Below the pieces are notes generated by a model. It was given only the letters and a program-made list of their open reading frames with translations. It did not search any database and was not told the origin of the DNA. A DNA stretch of 64,000 nt, from the NCBI GenBank assembly GCA_022648165.1, contig JALCLX010000006.1, positions 1-64,000 of the forward strand, in the 5' to 3' direction. Positions 45,124 through 56,240 of this stretch are shown in pieces; position 1 is the stretch's first letter, and each line of letters begins with the position of its first letter. Origin of the DNA: Ancrocorticia sp. GTDB taxonomy: Bacteria; Actinomycetota; Actinomycetes; Actinomycetales; Actinomycetaceae. A program made the translations under genes and the position numbers.

Positions 45124-45561
45124 GTGGAACAAGACTCAGGCCTCACAAGTGACCAGACAGGGACAGCCCGCGCCACCTGGCCCGCAGAATGGCTGCGCGG
45201 CGCCCTCGAGCTATGTGTGCTCGCGGTCATCGCCCGCGGCAGCACATACGGATACCAGATCAGCGCCGAATTGACCAAAACAGGTTTAGGACGGATCAAG
45301 GGCGGTACCCTCTACCCACTGCTGGCGCGCCTTGAAGAGTCGGAGCTCGTCACCGTCGAATGGCGCACGGGTGGATCTGGTCCCGCCCGCAAGTACTACA
45401 CACTTTCGGAAAAAGGACACGCATACTACGGCGAACGCAGGAAGGCGTGGCTGGCTTTTTCAGACGTTATCGGCGGCACCGTCGCCGCCCACCCGGCCAA
45501 AAGCAACGCCCAACCGAGCAACGCAATACCGGCGCCAACTCCCAGGAGCACTGAAGCATGA
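45124..45561 (+). CDS. PadR-family transcriptional regulator
   Basis: 145 residues. Winged helix of the PadR type: ALELCVLAVIARGSTYGYQI, then GRIKGGTLYPLLARLEESELV and the wing SGPARKYYTLSEKG. GTG 45124 is used as start. The stop overlaps the next gene (ATGA at 45558), whose product has a HAAS-like domain; PadR plus HAAS membrane protein is a recurring pair thought to form a sensing or repression module. The target beyond its own operon is unknown. Confidence 0.9.
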   Translation: MEQDSGLTSDQTGTARATWPAEWLRGALELCVLAVIARGSTYGYQISAELTKTGLGRIKGGTLYPLLARLEESELVTVEWRTGGSGPARKYYTLSEKGHAYYGERRKAWLAFSDVIGGTVAAHPAKSNAQPSNAIPAPTPRSTEA

Positions 45562-46409
45562 AATCACGAAACACAGAACCAAGCCTTGAACAACGCCTAG
45601 CGCCATCCGTAGATCCGCATTGGGCAGAGGACTTCATCGTTGAACTCCGTATAGAAGGAGTTGCGGGCTCCGCTATCGGTGCAGCCCTTGCCGAAGTCGA
45701 ATCGCATGTTGCAGAAAGCGGCGAGACTGCGCACGAAGCATTCGGTGACCCCGTCGTCTATGCGCGCACGCTAGAACTTCCACCGGACCCCCGCCAAAGT
45801 GCTACTCGAATCGTTGGCTACGTGTCCACGACGATCGTTCAAGTAGTGGGCATGTTCATCACATTGCTGGCATTTCCATGGAGCAGTAGCACTGTGGCCG
45901 TGAGCCTCGGGAACCTTATAGCCGCACTGGTTATTGTGCTCGCTATGCTGGGATTGACGTGGTTCCTGATCTACCACATGAACGTCTTCGTAGAGCACAC
46001 GGCGTTATCCAGCCTTCTCGCCGGTCTCTATGCCGCTGCCATCGTCACAATCTCCGCCGGGGCACACTACCTTTGGGGCGCCCACGCCATTCTTGCGATA
46101 TCACACGCTGCCGTTCTTGTGATCGGACTCGCGCTGTTGGCTGGCGGGGTGGCGGCTGCCGTCGCAATTCGGCGGCGTGACGGCATCGATCGCATCACTC
46201 GTCCAGAAGAGGCCCGTCCCATCACCGGTCCAGAAGAGGCCGGTCCCATCATCGGTCCACAAAAAGAAGCTCCGCAGCAGCACGCGCAACAGGAGACTCC
46301 GCAGCAGCACGCGCATTCGTTCTGGCAACGCACGCGCTCATTGTGGGAGGCGGCATTTATCCCGATCATCACCGTTATACTCACAGTTGCCATTCAGCTC
46401 TTCGCATGA
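45558..46409 (+). CDS. HAAS-domain membrane protein
   Basis: 283 residues. The first 85 form a helical HAAS-like cytoplasmic domain (HWAEDFIVELRIEGVAG ... GDPVVYARTL). Then come four transmembrane helices (about 95-205), a hydrophilic linker with imperfect repeats (RPEEARPITGPEEAGPIIGP and two PQQHA units) and a final hydrophobic helix at the C-terminus. It is coupled to padR by overlap. The repeat-bearing linker is encoded by duplicated DNA at 46198-46315. Confidence 0.7.
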   Translation: MKSRNTEPSLEQRLAPSVDPHWAEDFIVELRIEGVAGSAIGAALAEVESHVAESGETAHEAFGDPVVYARTLELPPDPRQSATRIVGYVSTTIVQVVGMFITLLAFPWSSSTVAVSLGNLIAALVIVLAMLGLTWFLIYHMNVFVEHTALSSLLAGLYAAAIVTISAGAHYLWGAHAILAISHAAVLVIGLALLAGGVAAAVAIRRRDGIDRITRPEEARPITGPEEAGPIIGPQKEAPQQHAQQETPQQHAHSFWQRTRSLWEAAFIPIITVILTVAIQLFA

Positions 46410-46417
46410 TGCGCGCT

Positions 46418-46474
46418 GGATGGTTCCTTTCCTGCCGGATGGTTCCTTTCCTGCCGGATGGTTCCTTTCCTGCC
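46418..46474 (+). repeat. 19-bp perfect tandem triplicate
   Basis: Three identical units beginning GGATGGTTCCTTTCC at 46418, 46437 and 46456, 8 bp after the HAAS gene stop codon. Confidence 0.95.
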
Positions 46475-46740
46475 ATCTACCTCCTAATGCGGTCCCTCTT
46501 GGATGCTTCGTTATCTGCCGCGGGAGTGGACTTGTTACGCGCAAGCGAACTTAGCGGGCGACGGCGTCGCCACAACAGGCCCCCGAGCAGACTTGTTACG
46601 CGCCGCTAGGAGTTGTTACGCCTGGACCGAGGATTTTCACTATCCCGCGCATAACACCTCGCACACTCAGCCAACAACTCCACTCAAGCCAAGGGTTTCG
46701 GCCTGCTTGGGCGCATCATCGTGACTTACGCGCAACAAGT

Positions 46741-46870
46741 CCACCAGCGCCCACCCAGCCCGGTGCGTACCCGCGTAATCATCCCGGTCCACCTGCGCCC
46801 ACCCAGCCTGGTACATACGCACGTAATCACCCCAGTTTGCCTGCGGGCAACAGACCGGACTACGGAGCTA
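46741..46870 (+). pseudogene. proline-rich coding remnant
   Basis: In one frame the DNA reads PPAPTQPG-Y-RNHP twice in succession and then LPAGNRPDYGATAP. This resembles the Pro/Gly/Tyr-rich N-terminal tails of actinobacterial membrane proteins. There is no start or partner domain, so it is at most a fragment. Confidence 0.35.
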
Positions 46871-47197
46871 CGGCGCCGCGGGGCTTGAGGGTGCAGGTCA
46901 ACCGGCTGCACAGTCAACCGGCTGCACGCAGCAATCCATACGTGGATCGAGCGTGCGAAGCGGTCATCACCCCACCGGGTATTATTTCTTGCTCAGAGCC
47001 AGCCAAGTGGCACCCGATCCAGACCAGCCGCACAGCCCACCCATCCAGACCAGCAGCGAACCGAAAGCTTTCCCGAATCCGGTTTCCTAATCTCACAGCT
47101 CCGCAAGCCTTCGGGCAGCTCTCCACACGCCTTCAGGCAGCCCTCCGCAAGCCTTCGGGCAGCTCTCAACAAACCTTCGCGCCACGTTCGCCCAACG

Positions 47198-47227
47198 GAA
47201 AACCCCGGAATCTCAACGATTCCGGGG
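47198..47227 (-). terminator. intrinsic terminator of tRNA-Ser(TGA)
   Basis: Read on the minus strand: CCCCGGAATC, 5-nt loop, GATTCCGGGG, then TTTTCC. It begins 9 bp after the tRNA. Confidence 0.92.
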
Positions 47228-47235
47228 CGCATCAG

Positions 47236-47322
47236 CGGAAGGTGAGGGATTCGAACCCTCGGTACGGATTCCCGCACAACGGTTTTCAAGACCGTCACAT
47301 TCGGCCGCTCTGTCAACCTTCC
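47236..47322 (-). tRNA. tRNA-Ser (anticodon TGA)
   Basis: An 87-nt class II tRNA on the minus strand. The acceptor GGAAGGT pairs with ACCTTCC, with G as discriminator. The anticodon stem-loop CGGTC-TTGAAAA-CCG holds TGA. There is a long variable arm, and the T arm is GAGGG-TTCGAAT-CCCTC. CCA is not encoded. It reads TCN codons, chiefly TCA. Confidence 0.96.
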
Positions 47323-47550
47323 TTTACTACGTCTGCACAAGCGAACTGCCGGCACCGGCCTCAACCAACCGGACCACACAAATCCACCGAGCTACACGCA
47401 GCACAGCTATCCTAGTCGACGCATGGCCAATTAGTCGAAAGCACTCGCAGCACGTCGATAATACTGGCACGACGTCGCTACCGCACATTGCGCCGCCCAG
47501 CAGCAACGCCACACATTTGCACGACGTCGCCGCAATCCACCTGAAGCCGG

Positions 47551-47643
47551 CCTGTCAGTCCGCAACAATTCCAGAAGCTACCCTGTCAGTCCGCAACAAT
47601 TCCAGAAGCTACCCTGTCAGTCCGCAGCAATTCCAGGAGCTAC
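47551..47643. repeat. 31-bp tandem triplicate at the end of the PLP-enzyme gene
   Basis: Three adjacent 31-bp units starting CCTGTCAGTCCGCA at 47551, 47582 and 47613. The first two are identical; the third differs at two positions and contains the last codons and stop of the minus-strand gene. There are no spacers, so it is not CRISPR. Confidence 0.93.
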
Positions 47644-48825
47644 AGCATCCAATGCTGCGGCAAGATCGTCGATCAGATCTTGCGTATGCTCTAATCCCAC
47701 AGAAAAACGCAGTAAACCATTGCGCTGATAGATGGGGGCAAAGTTCTCCGTGTGTGGCTCGTCTTTGCTCACTTGGACGATCAGCGATTCGTCGTGGCCC
47801 AGGGAAACGGCGGATGTCACAACGCGTAACTCGGAAACGAAGCGGTTTTGTAGTGTCGCATCGCCCTTCAATGTGAAGGCAATCATGCCGCCTGCTCCAT
47901 GGGGGAACTGCCGCTGTGCAACGTCATATTGTGGATGATGTGGCAGCCCTGGATAGTCCACGCGGGCCACTTCGGGCCGGCTTGCAAGGAATTCGGCGAT
48001 CGCCTGCGCACTTTCGGCATGCTGCCGTAGCCTCAGCGGCATCGTCACAAGCCCGCGCGTGATGAGCCATGCATTGAATGGGCTGATCACGCCACCTACA
48101 TCAACTTGCACGTCCGCACGGATCGGATCAATCAGTTCCCGGTGCCCGAGCACCGCGCCTCCCATCGCATCGCCATGCCCATTCACGTATTTCGTGAGGG
48201 AGTGGACTACAAGATCGGCACCATCGCGCAGTGGCCAATACCACCCTGGAGGGGTGAAGGTTGAATCAACGGACAAAAGCGTTCCGGCCTCATGAGCGAT
48301 GCCCGCCAGGGCGTTTATATCCGCCACTCGATTGGTGGGATTTGCAATCACTTCCGTGTGGATGAGCTTCGTCTCAGGCCTTATTGCGGCGCGAACTACA
48401 CCTGGATCGGACGTGTCCACAAAAGTTGCCTGAATGCCATATTTCTTCGGCAAAAGATCTGCGAGTAGACGCCGCAGCGCCACATAACCAATATCTGTAC
48501 AAATCACGTGGTCGCCCGCAGAAAGCACGGAAAAGAACACGGCGTGAAGCGCAGCGACGCCACTGGCAAGCACGACGGCGTCCTCGGCACCCTCCAGCGC
48601 TGCCAACCGCTGTTGCAGGTCGCGTTGGTTAACACCGGTATTCCGCGTATATAACAGCGTATCGGTACCAGACCAATTGACTGTTGTTGGATCCTCCGGC
48701 AATTCGTACGAGTTCGCCATGGTGATCGGCGTTCGGATGGCCCCGCCCATGTGGGTATTCCCGGTGTGAATTGCAATCGTTCGCCAATCAAGCGTTTCAG
48801 GCTGCATTTTGTCTGGCCGTGCCAT
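47617..48825 (-). CDS. cystathionine gamma-synthase/lyase-type PLP enzyme
   Basis: 402 residues of the Cys/Met-metabolism PLP-dependent family. The pyridoxal Lys is in VVHSLTKYVNGHGD, the substrate-loop Tyr/Arg pair in LLYTRNTGVNQRDL, and VVLASGVAALHAVFF and GLLRFSVGLEHTQDLIDDL are conserved. It may be cystathionine gamma-synthase, cystathionine beta-lyase or methionine gamma-lyase; sequence alone does not decide. ATG 48825 has AGGAG about 10 nt upstream. No SAM riboswitch was found upstream. Its 3' end lies in a triplicated 31-bp repeat. Confidence 0.85.
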   Translation of the reverse strand: MARPDKMQPETLDWRTIAIHTGNTHMGGAIRTPITMANSYELPEDPTTVNWSGTDTLLYTRNTGVNQRDLQQRLAALEGAEDAVVLASGVAALHAVFFSVLSAGDHVICTDIGYVALRRLLADLLPKKYGIQATFVDTSDPGVVRAAIRPETKLIHTEVIANPTNRVADINALAGIAHEAGTLLSVDSTFTPPGWYWPLRDGADLVVHSLTKYVNGHGDAMGGAVLGHRELIDPIRADVQVDVGGVISPFNAWLITRGLVTMPLRLRQHAESAQAIAEFLASRPEVARVDYPGLPHHPQYDVAQRQFPHGAGGMIAFTLKGDATLQNRFVSELRVVTSAVSLGHDESLIVQVSKDEPHTENFAPIYQRNGLLRFSVGLEHTQDLIDDLAAALDAVAPGIAAD

Positions 48826-49088
48826 TGCGCCATTCTCCTCGTCATTTCCGAAGCCGCATCCGCTCGCCACGTCACCCGTTCATCACGAATGCTCTTGGTT
48901 GAAGGCTAACGCGTTTCTCCAGCACACAGTACCAACCGTGACCACATCCACATATTTACCTACCAAACAAATTGGTTGTAACAGCCTGCCAACTGGCACC
49001 GCGTTCCTCTGCCACCCAGCTGTGCTCCACGGCGCGCTTCCAGCCTGAACAATTCCATGCGAAACACAAATGATGGCACACTGATTGC

Positions 49089-49895
49089 GTGCCTATTTCG
49101 CAATTCCTCGCCGCAGATACATTCACTTTTTCCCACGCCTACAGCGTGATCCACCTCGATGGCCCGTCCTTTGAGGCCGGCGAACTGGACAGGGTGTATG
49201 CCCTTGCATCCGTCACGAAGACGCTCGCAGCATGGAGTGCTCTCATCGCAGTGGAACAGAAACTGATTGACCTGCGTGAACCCGCCGGCCCAGAAGGATC
49301 TACCTTCCGCCACCTGTTGGCACATGCCTCAGGCGTTCCTTTTGACAAAGGTGCCGTACTTGCACGCCCCGGCCAGCGGCGTATTTATTCGAATCGCGGC
49401 ATTGAGATTATGGGCGAAGTCCTTGCCGCTCACACAGGCACATCCATTCAGGAATGGATAACGCAGCGCGTCTTGATTCCGCTTGGAATGACGACGACGT
49501 CCGTGCCCGGCTCCCCCGCATACTCCGGCACTAGCACGATCCACGACATGGAAAAATTCGCGGCCGAACTACTCCACCCCAGCTTGATCAGCAACCAAAT
49601 GGCCGCTGAGGCAAGCACGGTACAGTTCCCCGGTATTTCCGGAGTTTTACCCGGTTACGGACGCCAGGAACACAATGATTGGGGTTTGGGGCTGGAGATA
49701 CGCGACCACAAGAACCCGCACTGGACAGGAAGCGCATTCTCACCGCGCACATTCGGCCATTTTGGACAGTCAGGATCCTTCATTTGGGTGGATCCCACAG
49801 CTCGCAAAGCGGGGGTGTTCTTGGGAGACAAGAAATTCGGTGACGAACACCGCGCGGTGTGGCCGGAGCTCACAAATCAGATGCGAGCTCTCTGA
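49089..49895 (+). CDS. serine hydrolase, beta-lactamase/PBP-like
   Basis: 268 residues of the class C beta-lactamase/esterase fold. It has the catalytic SxxK motif in ALASVTKTL (near residue 42), the YxN motif in RRIYSNRGIEIMGEV (near 100) and a GHFGQSGSF element replacing KTG near the C-terminus. No signal peptide is seen, so it is probably cytoplasmic, as with many small esterase-like members. GTG 49089 is the start. The substrate is unknown. It converges on clpB with 26 bp between the stops. Confidence 0.85.
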   Translation: MPISQFLAADTFTFSHAYSVIHLDGPSFEAGELDRVYALASVTKTLAAWSALIAVEQKLIDLREPAGPEGSTFRHLLAHASGVPFDKGAVLARPGQRRIYSNRGIEIMGEVLAAHTGTSIQEWITQRVLIPLGMTTTSVPGSPAYSGTSTIHDMEKFAAELLHPSLISNQMAAEASTVQFPGISGVLPGYGRQEHNDWGLGLEIRDHKNPHWTGSAFSPRTFGHFGQSGSFIWVDPTARKAGVFLGDKKFGDEHRAVWPELTNQMRAL

Positions 49896-49921
49896 GCACA
49901 CACCGCGCGCCGTCACACACA

Positions 49922-52561
<2,640 letters not shown>

Positions 52562-52672
52562 AAGTTCCCCTTTCGTGAGGAAATGTCTGTGAAGTTCCAC
52601 TTCCCACCGAACTTCGCATGAGGGCACTTCCGCACGTGTTGCCCGGTGGTTCCAGATATTTCAACGCCACCA

Positions 52673-52697
52673 AAGTTGAGTCTATTCCACTCAACTT
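52673..52697. promoter_or_regulatory. HAIR-type operator for HspR at clpB
   Basis: AAGTTGAGT-N7-ACTCAACTT, a perfect 9-bp inverted repeat with 7-bp gap, matches the HspR-associated inverted repeat core TTGAGT-N7-ACTCAA. It lies between divergent clpB and ybaK. The hspR gene is in this window at 61784-62290. Confidence 0.85.
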
Positions 52698-52710
52698 CGA
52701 AGTGGAATAG
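52682..52710. promoter_or_regulatory. second inverted repeat overlapping the HAIR site
   Basis: CTATTCCACT-N9-AGTGGAATAG is a perfect 10-bp inverted repeat. Its left arm occupies the HAIR spacer and part of its right arm, so a protein bound here would compete with HspR or the DNA could switch hairpins. Confidence 0.7.
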
Positions 52711-52746
52711 TGATACCCAGAATAACCGGTTTGGTACGCTAAAGTC

Positions 52747-53259
52747 ATGGCTAAGAACAAGGGAAAGAATTCTGCCGGAACACACGCCCTCCAAGTTTTG
52801 GCCAACGCGGGCGTTCCTTATGAACTAGTCGAATATGAGCACTCAATACACCAAGATCACGGGTATGCGCTGGACACTGCGAAAGTCCTGGGGCGCGACC
52901 CGGCCACAATCTTCAAAACTCTCATGGCACTGGTAGATGGCAAACCGGCCTGCGCCGTTGTTCCTGCCACCGGAATGCTCAACCTCAAATCACTCGCGAA
53001 AGCGCTTGGCGGCAAGCATGCGCAGATGATGGAACCGGCAAAGGCGGAACGTATAACGGGCTATGTGACGGGTGGAATTTCTCCACTGGGCCAACGCCAA
53101 AAAGTTCCCACTGTAATTGATTCTTCAGCGTTGGAACATGACACGATGCTCGTCTCTGGCGGCAAACGTACACTTTCCGTGGCGGTTGCAGCCAAAGATC
53201 TGGCCGCTCTCACGCATGCTACTTTCGCACCCATAGCGGATGAGCATCGGCATTTCTAA
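52747..53259 (+). CDS. ybaK: Cys-tRNA(Pro) deacylase YbaK
   Basis: 170 residues. YbaK/ProX-type editing domain that hydrolyses mischarged Cys-tRNA(Pro). Characteristic segments: YELVEYEHSIHQDHGYALDTAKVLG, DPATIFKTLMALVDG with the catalytic Lys, and GYVTGGISPLGQRQKVPTVID. Start ATG 52747 follows TACGCT (52735-52740) by 6 nt, a leaderless layout. It is divergent from clpB and shares its operator region, so heat-shock effects on this gene are possible. Confidence 0.92.
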   Translation: MAKNKGKNSAGTHALQVLANAGVPYELVEYEHSIHQDHGYALDTAKVLGRDPATIFKTLMALVDGKPACAVVPATGMLNLKSLAKALGGKHAQMMEPAKAERITGYVTGGISPLGQRQKVPTVIDSSALEHDTMLVSGGKRTLSVAVAAKDLAALTHATFAPIADEHRHF

Positions 53260-53362
53260 GACGACATCTCATCCAGAAAAGTGTTGTGCGCTTCATATAC
53301 CAAGCGCTAAATTAGCTCTAGGCGGCCACCCGTCCGCCTCACCCTAGGGAAAGGAGGCCTCA

Positions 53363-53552
53363 TTGGATATCTTCGACAAGGCTAAGGACGCGTTGAACAG
53401 TGCCGATATTGAACAGTGCCGATATTGAAGAAAAGTCGGATGAACTGTTGGATAAGGCCGCTGAGTTCGCCGAAGAAAAACTCGGTGCCGATAAGGCGGA
53501 TCACATTAAGAATGTCCGCGACGCCATCGATAAGAAGATCGGCGATCAGTAA
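53363..53552 (+). pseudogene. small antitoxin-like gene broken by a 16-bp duplication
   Basis: TTG 53363, preceded by AAAGGAGG, opens a frame LDIFDKAKDALNSADIE that is thrown out of frame by a perfect 16-bp tandem duplication (53393-53408 and 53409-53424) and stops at 53426-53428. Removing one copy restores a protein of about 58 residues (continuing EEKSDELLDKAAEFAEEKLG ... KNVRDAIDKKIGDQ), like small MT0933/Rv0909-type antitoxins of actinobacteria. A GTG at 53400, inside the first copy, opens the downstream frame directly and could make a shorter 50-residue product. No toxin gene follows. Confidence 0.65.
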
Positions 53553-53605
53553 ACCTTTCCCTGGTGTTTCCCCGGTGGAAACGCCATGAACGCAGACTTG
53601 AAGCC

Positions 53606-53640
53606 ACGCGGGCTCCCGGTTGCTTGCCGGGAGCCCGCGT
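53606..53640. terminator. strong hairpin after the small gene
   Basis: ACGCGGGCTCCCGG and its exact complement form a 14-bp stem with a 7-nt loop. No T-run follows on either strand, so it may be a weak or factor-assisted terminator between convergent genes. Confidence 0.6.
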
Positions 53641-53662
53641 CACGTCTGAGCTAATGCCACGT

Positions 53663-53893
53663 TTAGAAGATCGCCAATACTGACCACACGACGATCGCTA
53701 TGATAAGAAGCACCCCAACAATTGCGAAGAAGGGCTTCCAGGGTTTCTTCTTTGGAAGATAGTCTTCACCGGGAATGTATCCCCCGAAGTCGTAACCACC
53801 GCTCATGTACCGCGGACCTCCAGGTTCGGAATCGGGATCCTCCGGTGGCACATGCCATGCAGTCACAATTGAACCTCCCTCACTATCCATCAT
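53663..53893 (-). CDS. small membrane protein, unknown
   Basis: 76 residues: an acidic, Gly/Pro/Tyr-rich start (VPPEDPDSEPGGPRYMSGGYDFGGYIPG), a basic patch KKKPWKP, then a single C-terminal transmembrane helix (FAIVGVLLIIAIVVWSVLAIF). It would sit with the N-terminus in the cytoplasm. No family is recognised. A hairpin lies after its stop. Confidence 0.55.
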   Translation of the reverse strand: MMDSEGGSIVTAWHVPPEDPDSEPGGPRYMSGGYDFGGYIPGEDYLPKKKPWKPFFAIVGVLLIIAIVVWSVLAIF

Positions 53894-53983
53894 CGGTGTA
53901 GCTGCCCATCATTGGTCTATTACTCGTGCTCATCGCCGTGATATCGCGCTGAGCCCCATCATATACACGATGGCGCATATCCC

Positions 53984-54988
53984 CTACTCGGATTCTCGGA
54001 GTATGGTTCGCGGCCCTTTTTCCAGCAGTGCCGTGTCAACGATCCAAGGCCCGCATGCGAGTTTCGCTGCCTCAAGGTGTGTTTCTATATCACCGGCTCG
54101 CCGCGCCCCCAGTATTCCGAGCGATTGCCCGATGAGTTCGACGACGTCGCCGCTGCTCCACCCACATTCACGGAGCGCACGTAACGTGACGGCGCCGTCG
54201 CGCTTAGCCAGCCTCACTTTCCGGGTATTGAGAGCTAGCGGGACGTGGATGTACTTGGGTGTCGGTGCCGCAAGAAGCCGCTGGAGATACACCTGCCTAG
54301 GAGTGGACGGCAACAGGTCATCCCCGCGCACCACCTGCGCAATACCTTGAAGGGCATCGTCTACTACGGACACGAAATTGTACGAATAAACGCCATCGCC
54401 GCGGCGTATCACGAGGTCGTCCACGGCACCCGTATACGGGCCCGCCAGTTCGTCCACGACTGTGAGATCGTGACCATCCGTTCGCAACCGCATGGCGGGG
54501 CCACGATCCATGGAGGCAAGTTTGGCGCGGCCGGCATCGCGTTCACGATCCGTTAGGTCCCGGCACGTGCCAGGATAGGAACCCGGCGGCCGATGGGGGG
54601 CGGACGTGACGGCCGCTAACTCCTTGCGAGTGCAATAGCATTCATACAACAGGCCCTGGCGCATCATGTCTGTGAAGATCTCTGCATAGATAGGCATCCG
54701 CCGAGATTGATATATCACGGGCCCGTCCCAGGTGATCCCAATTTCTTCCAGATCATGCAGCTGTCGCGTCACGTATTGTGGACGGCTGCGTTCATCTAAG
54801 TCCTCCATGCGGATCAGAAAGTCTAGGCCCGCGTGGCGCGCGAATGCCCAGGCCAAGATGGCCGTGCGGAGGTTACCAAGGTGAAAATCGCCCGTGGGCG
54901 AGGGCGCGAATCTGCCTGCGTGGGGCTCTTTGAACTGAACGTGGGGCTCTTCGAGCTGAAACTGTGCGGACGTGATATCGCTGTACAC
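53984..54988 (-). CDS. gluQ: glutamyl-Q tRNA(Asp) synthetase
   Basis: 334 residues. A truncated GluRS-like enzyme that attaches glutamate to queuosine in tRNA(Asp). The HIGH-like motif is in RFAPSPTGDFHLGNLRTAI, zinc ligands are in YECYCTRKEL and YPGTCRDL, and the KMSKS-like motif is RLAKRDG. The anticodon-binding domain of GluRS is absent, as expected. GTG 54988 follows TAGGCT (54995-55000) by 6 nt, so it is probably leaderless. The N-terminus has an imperfect repeat (EEPHVQF/KEPHAGRF) ahead of the catalytic fold. Confidence 0.9.
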   Translation of the reverse strand: MYSDITSAQFQLEEPHVQFKEPHAGRFAPSPTGDFHLGNLRTAILAWAFARHAGLDFLIRMEDLDERSRPQYVTRQLHDLEEIGITWDGPVIYQSRRMPIYAEIFTDMMRQGLLYECYCTRKELAAVTSAPHRPPGSYPGTCRDLTDRERDAGRAKLASMDRGPAMRLRTDGHDLTVVDELAGPYTGAVDDLVIRRGDGVYSYNFVSVVDDALQGIAQVVRGDDLLPSTPRQVYLQRLLAAPTPKYIHVPLALNTRKVRLAKRDGAVTLRALRECGWSSGDVVELIGQSLGILGARRAGDIETHLEAAKLACGPWIVDTALLEKGPRTILRESE

Positions 54989-55043
54989 GTGTCTAGCCTA
55001 CCCACAGCCCGATAGACTCTGATGGCAAGGGAGAGGAGCCCAC

Positions 55044-56231
55044 GTGTCCATTATCGATTCCACGATATGGTGGCAAGTGTTTCCACTTGGCGCATGCGGC
55101 GCGCCAATCCGCGATCGCGAGGCCGATGATTCAGGGCATCGCCTACTGGCACTTGAACCGTGGCTTGATTATCTGATCGGCCTGGGCTGTAATGGATTGC
55201 TACTCGGCCCGATTTTTGAATCCGTATCACACGGCTACGACACGTTGGACCATTTCCGGATCGATCGGCGCTTGGGGAACGACGCCGATTTTGACCACCT
55301 CATGGAAGCCTGCGCGATTCGCGGAATCCGGGTGATGCTCGACGGCGTCTTCAACCACGTTGCCGCCTCGCATCCGCGAGCAGCCGAGTTAGGCGCGCGG
55401 GACGCTGCTGGAAAGCTGGTGAGCTGGGAGGGACACGATGAGCTCGTCACGCTGGACCACTCCAAGCCAGAGGTCGTGGATTTGGTGGTTGATGTGATGC
55501 TCACCTGGCTTCGCGCAGGTATCACGGGTTGGCGCCTCGATGTGGCCTACGCGGTACCCACCGAGTTTTGGCGCACAGTCGCTGCGCGGGTGCGCAGCGA
55601 CTTCCCCGATACTGTGTTCCTCGGCGAGGTGATCCATGGCGACTATGCATCGTTCGTTGAAGAATCCACGCTTGATACCGTCACTCAGTATGAGCTGTGG
55701 AAAGCCATCTGGAGTTCACTCAAAGAGGCGAATATGTGGGAGTTGGCCTGGAGCCTGGACCGCCATTCCATTTTCCAGAAAACTTTCGTTCCGCAAACGT
55801 TCATCGGTAACCACGACGTGGAACGCATCGCCAGCCAAATTGGGGAGAAGCGCGCCGCACTCGCGGCCGCGATCCTCATGACGGTTCCCGGGATGCCGTC
55901 AGTCTATTATGGCGACGAACAGGCGTTCCGTGGCCGCAAGTTGGAAGGTTTCCGCGCCGACGACGAACTTCGCCCACCTCTTCCCCGCACTCCGAAGGAT
56001 CTGTTTTCGGGTGGCGAGGCGATGCATCGCTTCTACCAAAGGCTCATCGCGTTGCGCCGCCAGCACCCGTGGCTCACTCGCGCTTCGCTTGAGGTGGTGG
56101 GAAAAGAGAACGAGTGGATCGAATACGCTGTGCACGGCAGAAGGGGAGAACATTTGGACGTGCGCATTGAGGTAGCTCCCGTTGAACGCCTCCACATCGT
56201 CGGCGCTGGAACCGATTTCCGCTGGTCGTGA
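55044..56231 (+). CDS. GH13-family alpha-glucan hydrolase
   Basis: 395 residues, a compact alpha-amylase-fold enzyme. The GH13 regions are region I GVFNHV, nucleophile Asp in GWRLDVAYAV (near residue 165), acid/base Glu in FLGEVIHGD (near 195) and the His-Asp of FIGNHDVERI (near 255). There is no signal peptide, so it acts inside the cell, probably on malto-oligosaccharides. GTG 55044 has GGGAGAGGAG upstream. The C-terminal beta domain is short. Exact specificity cannot be told. Confidence 0.88.
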   Translation: MSIIDSTIWWQVFPLGACGAPIRDREADDSGHRLLALEPWLDYLIGLGCNGLLLGPIFESVSHGYDTLDHFRIDRRLGNDADFDHLMEACAIRGIRVMLDGVFNHVAASHPRAAELGARDAAGKLVSWEGHDELVTLDHSKPEVVDLVVDVMLTWLRAGITGWRLDVAYAVPTEFWRTVAARVRSDFPDTVFLGEVIHGDYASFVEESTLDTVTQYELWKAIWSSLKEANMWELAWSLDRHSIFQKTFVPQTFIGNHDVERIASQIGEKRAALAAAILMTVPGMPSVYYGDEQAFRGRKLEGFRADDELRPPLPRTPKDLFSGGEAMHRFYQRLIALRRQHPWLTRASLEVVGKENEWIEYAVHGRRGEHLDVRIEVAPVERLHIVGAGTDFRWS

Positions 56232-56240
56232 AGATATAAC

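Larger units (their letters stand above)
46410..47197. other. long repeat-rich gap between HAAS gene and tRNA-Ser
   Basis: No intact gene. Contents: a 19-bp triplicate at 46418-46474, copies of the motif ACTTGTTACGCG (about 46534 and 46591) with an inverse relative at 46733-46743, a proline-rich coding remnant near 46741-46870, and a 22-bp duplication CCGCAAGCCTTCGGGCAGCT at 47101 and 47145. Long frames here overlap the tRNA and lack starts. Confidence 0.6.

Noticed and set aside
46837-47415. 192-codon plus-strand frame
   Set aside because: It runs through the tRNA-Ser(TGA) gene and its terminator. Only its first part overlaps a possible proline-rich remnant.
47551-47643. Possible CRISPR array
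   Set aside because: The 31-bp units are directly adjacent with no spacers, and no cas genes are near. It is a plain tandem repeat. The other repeat blocks fail for the same reason.
48826-49088. SAM riboswitch before the PLP enzyme gene
   Set aside because: No conserved SAM-I or SAM-II core could be picked out between the two start codons.
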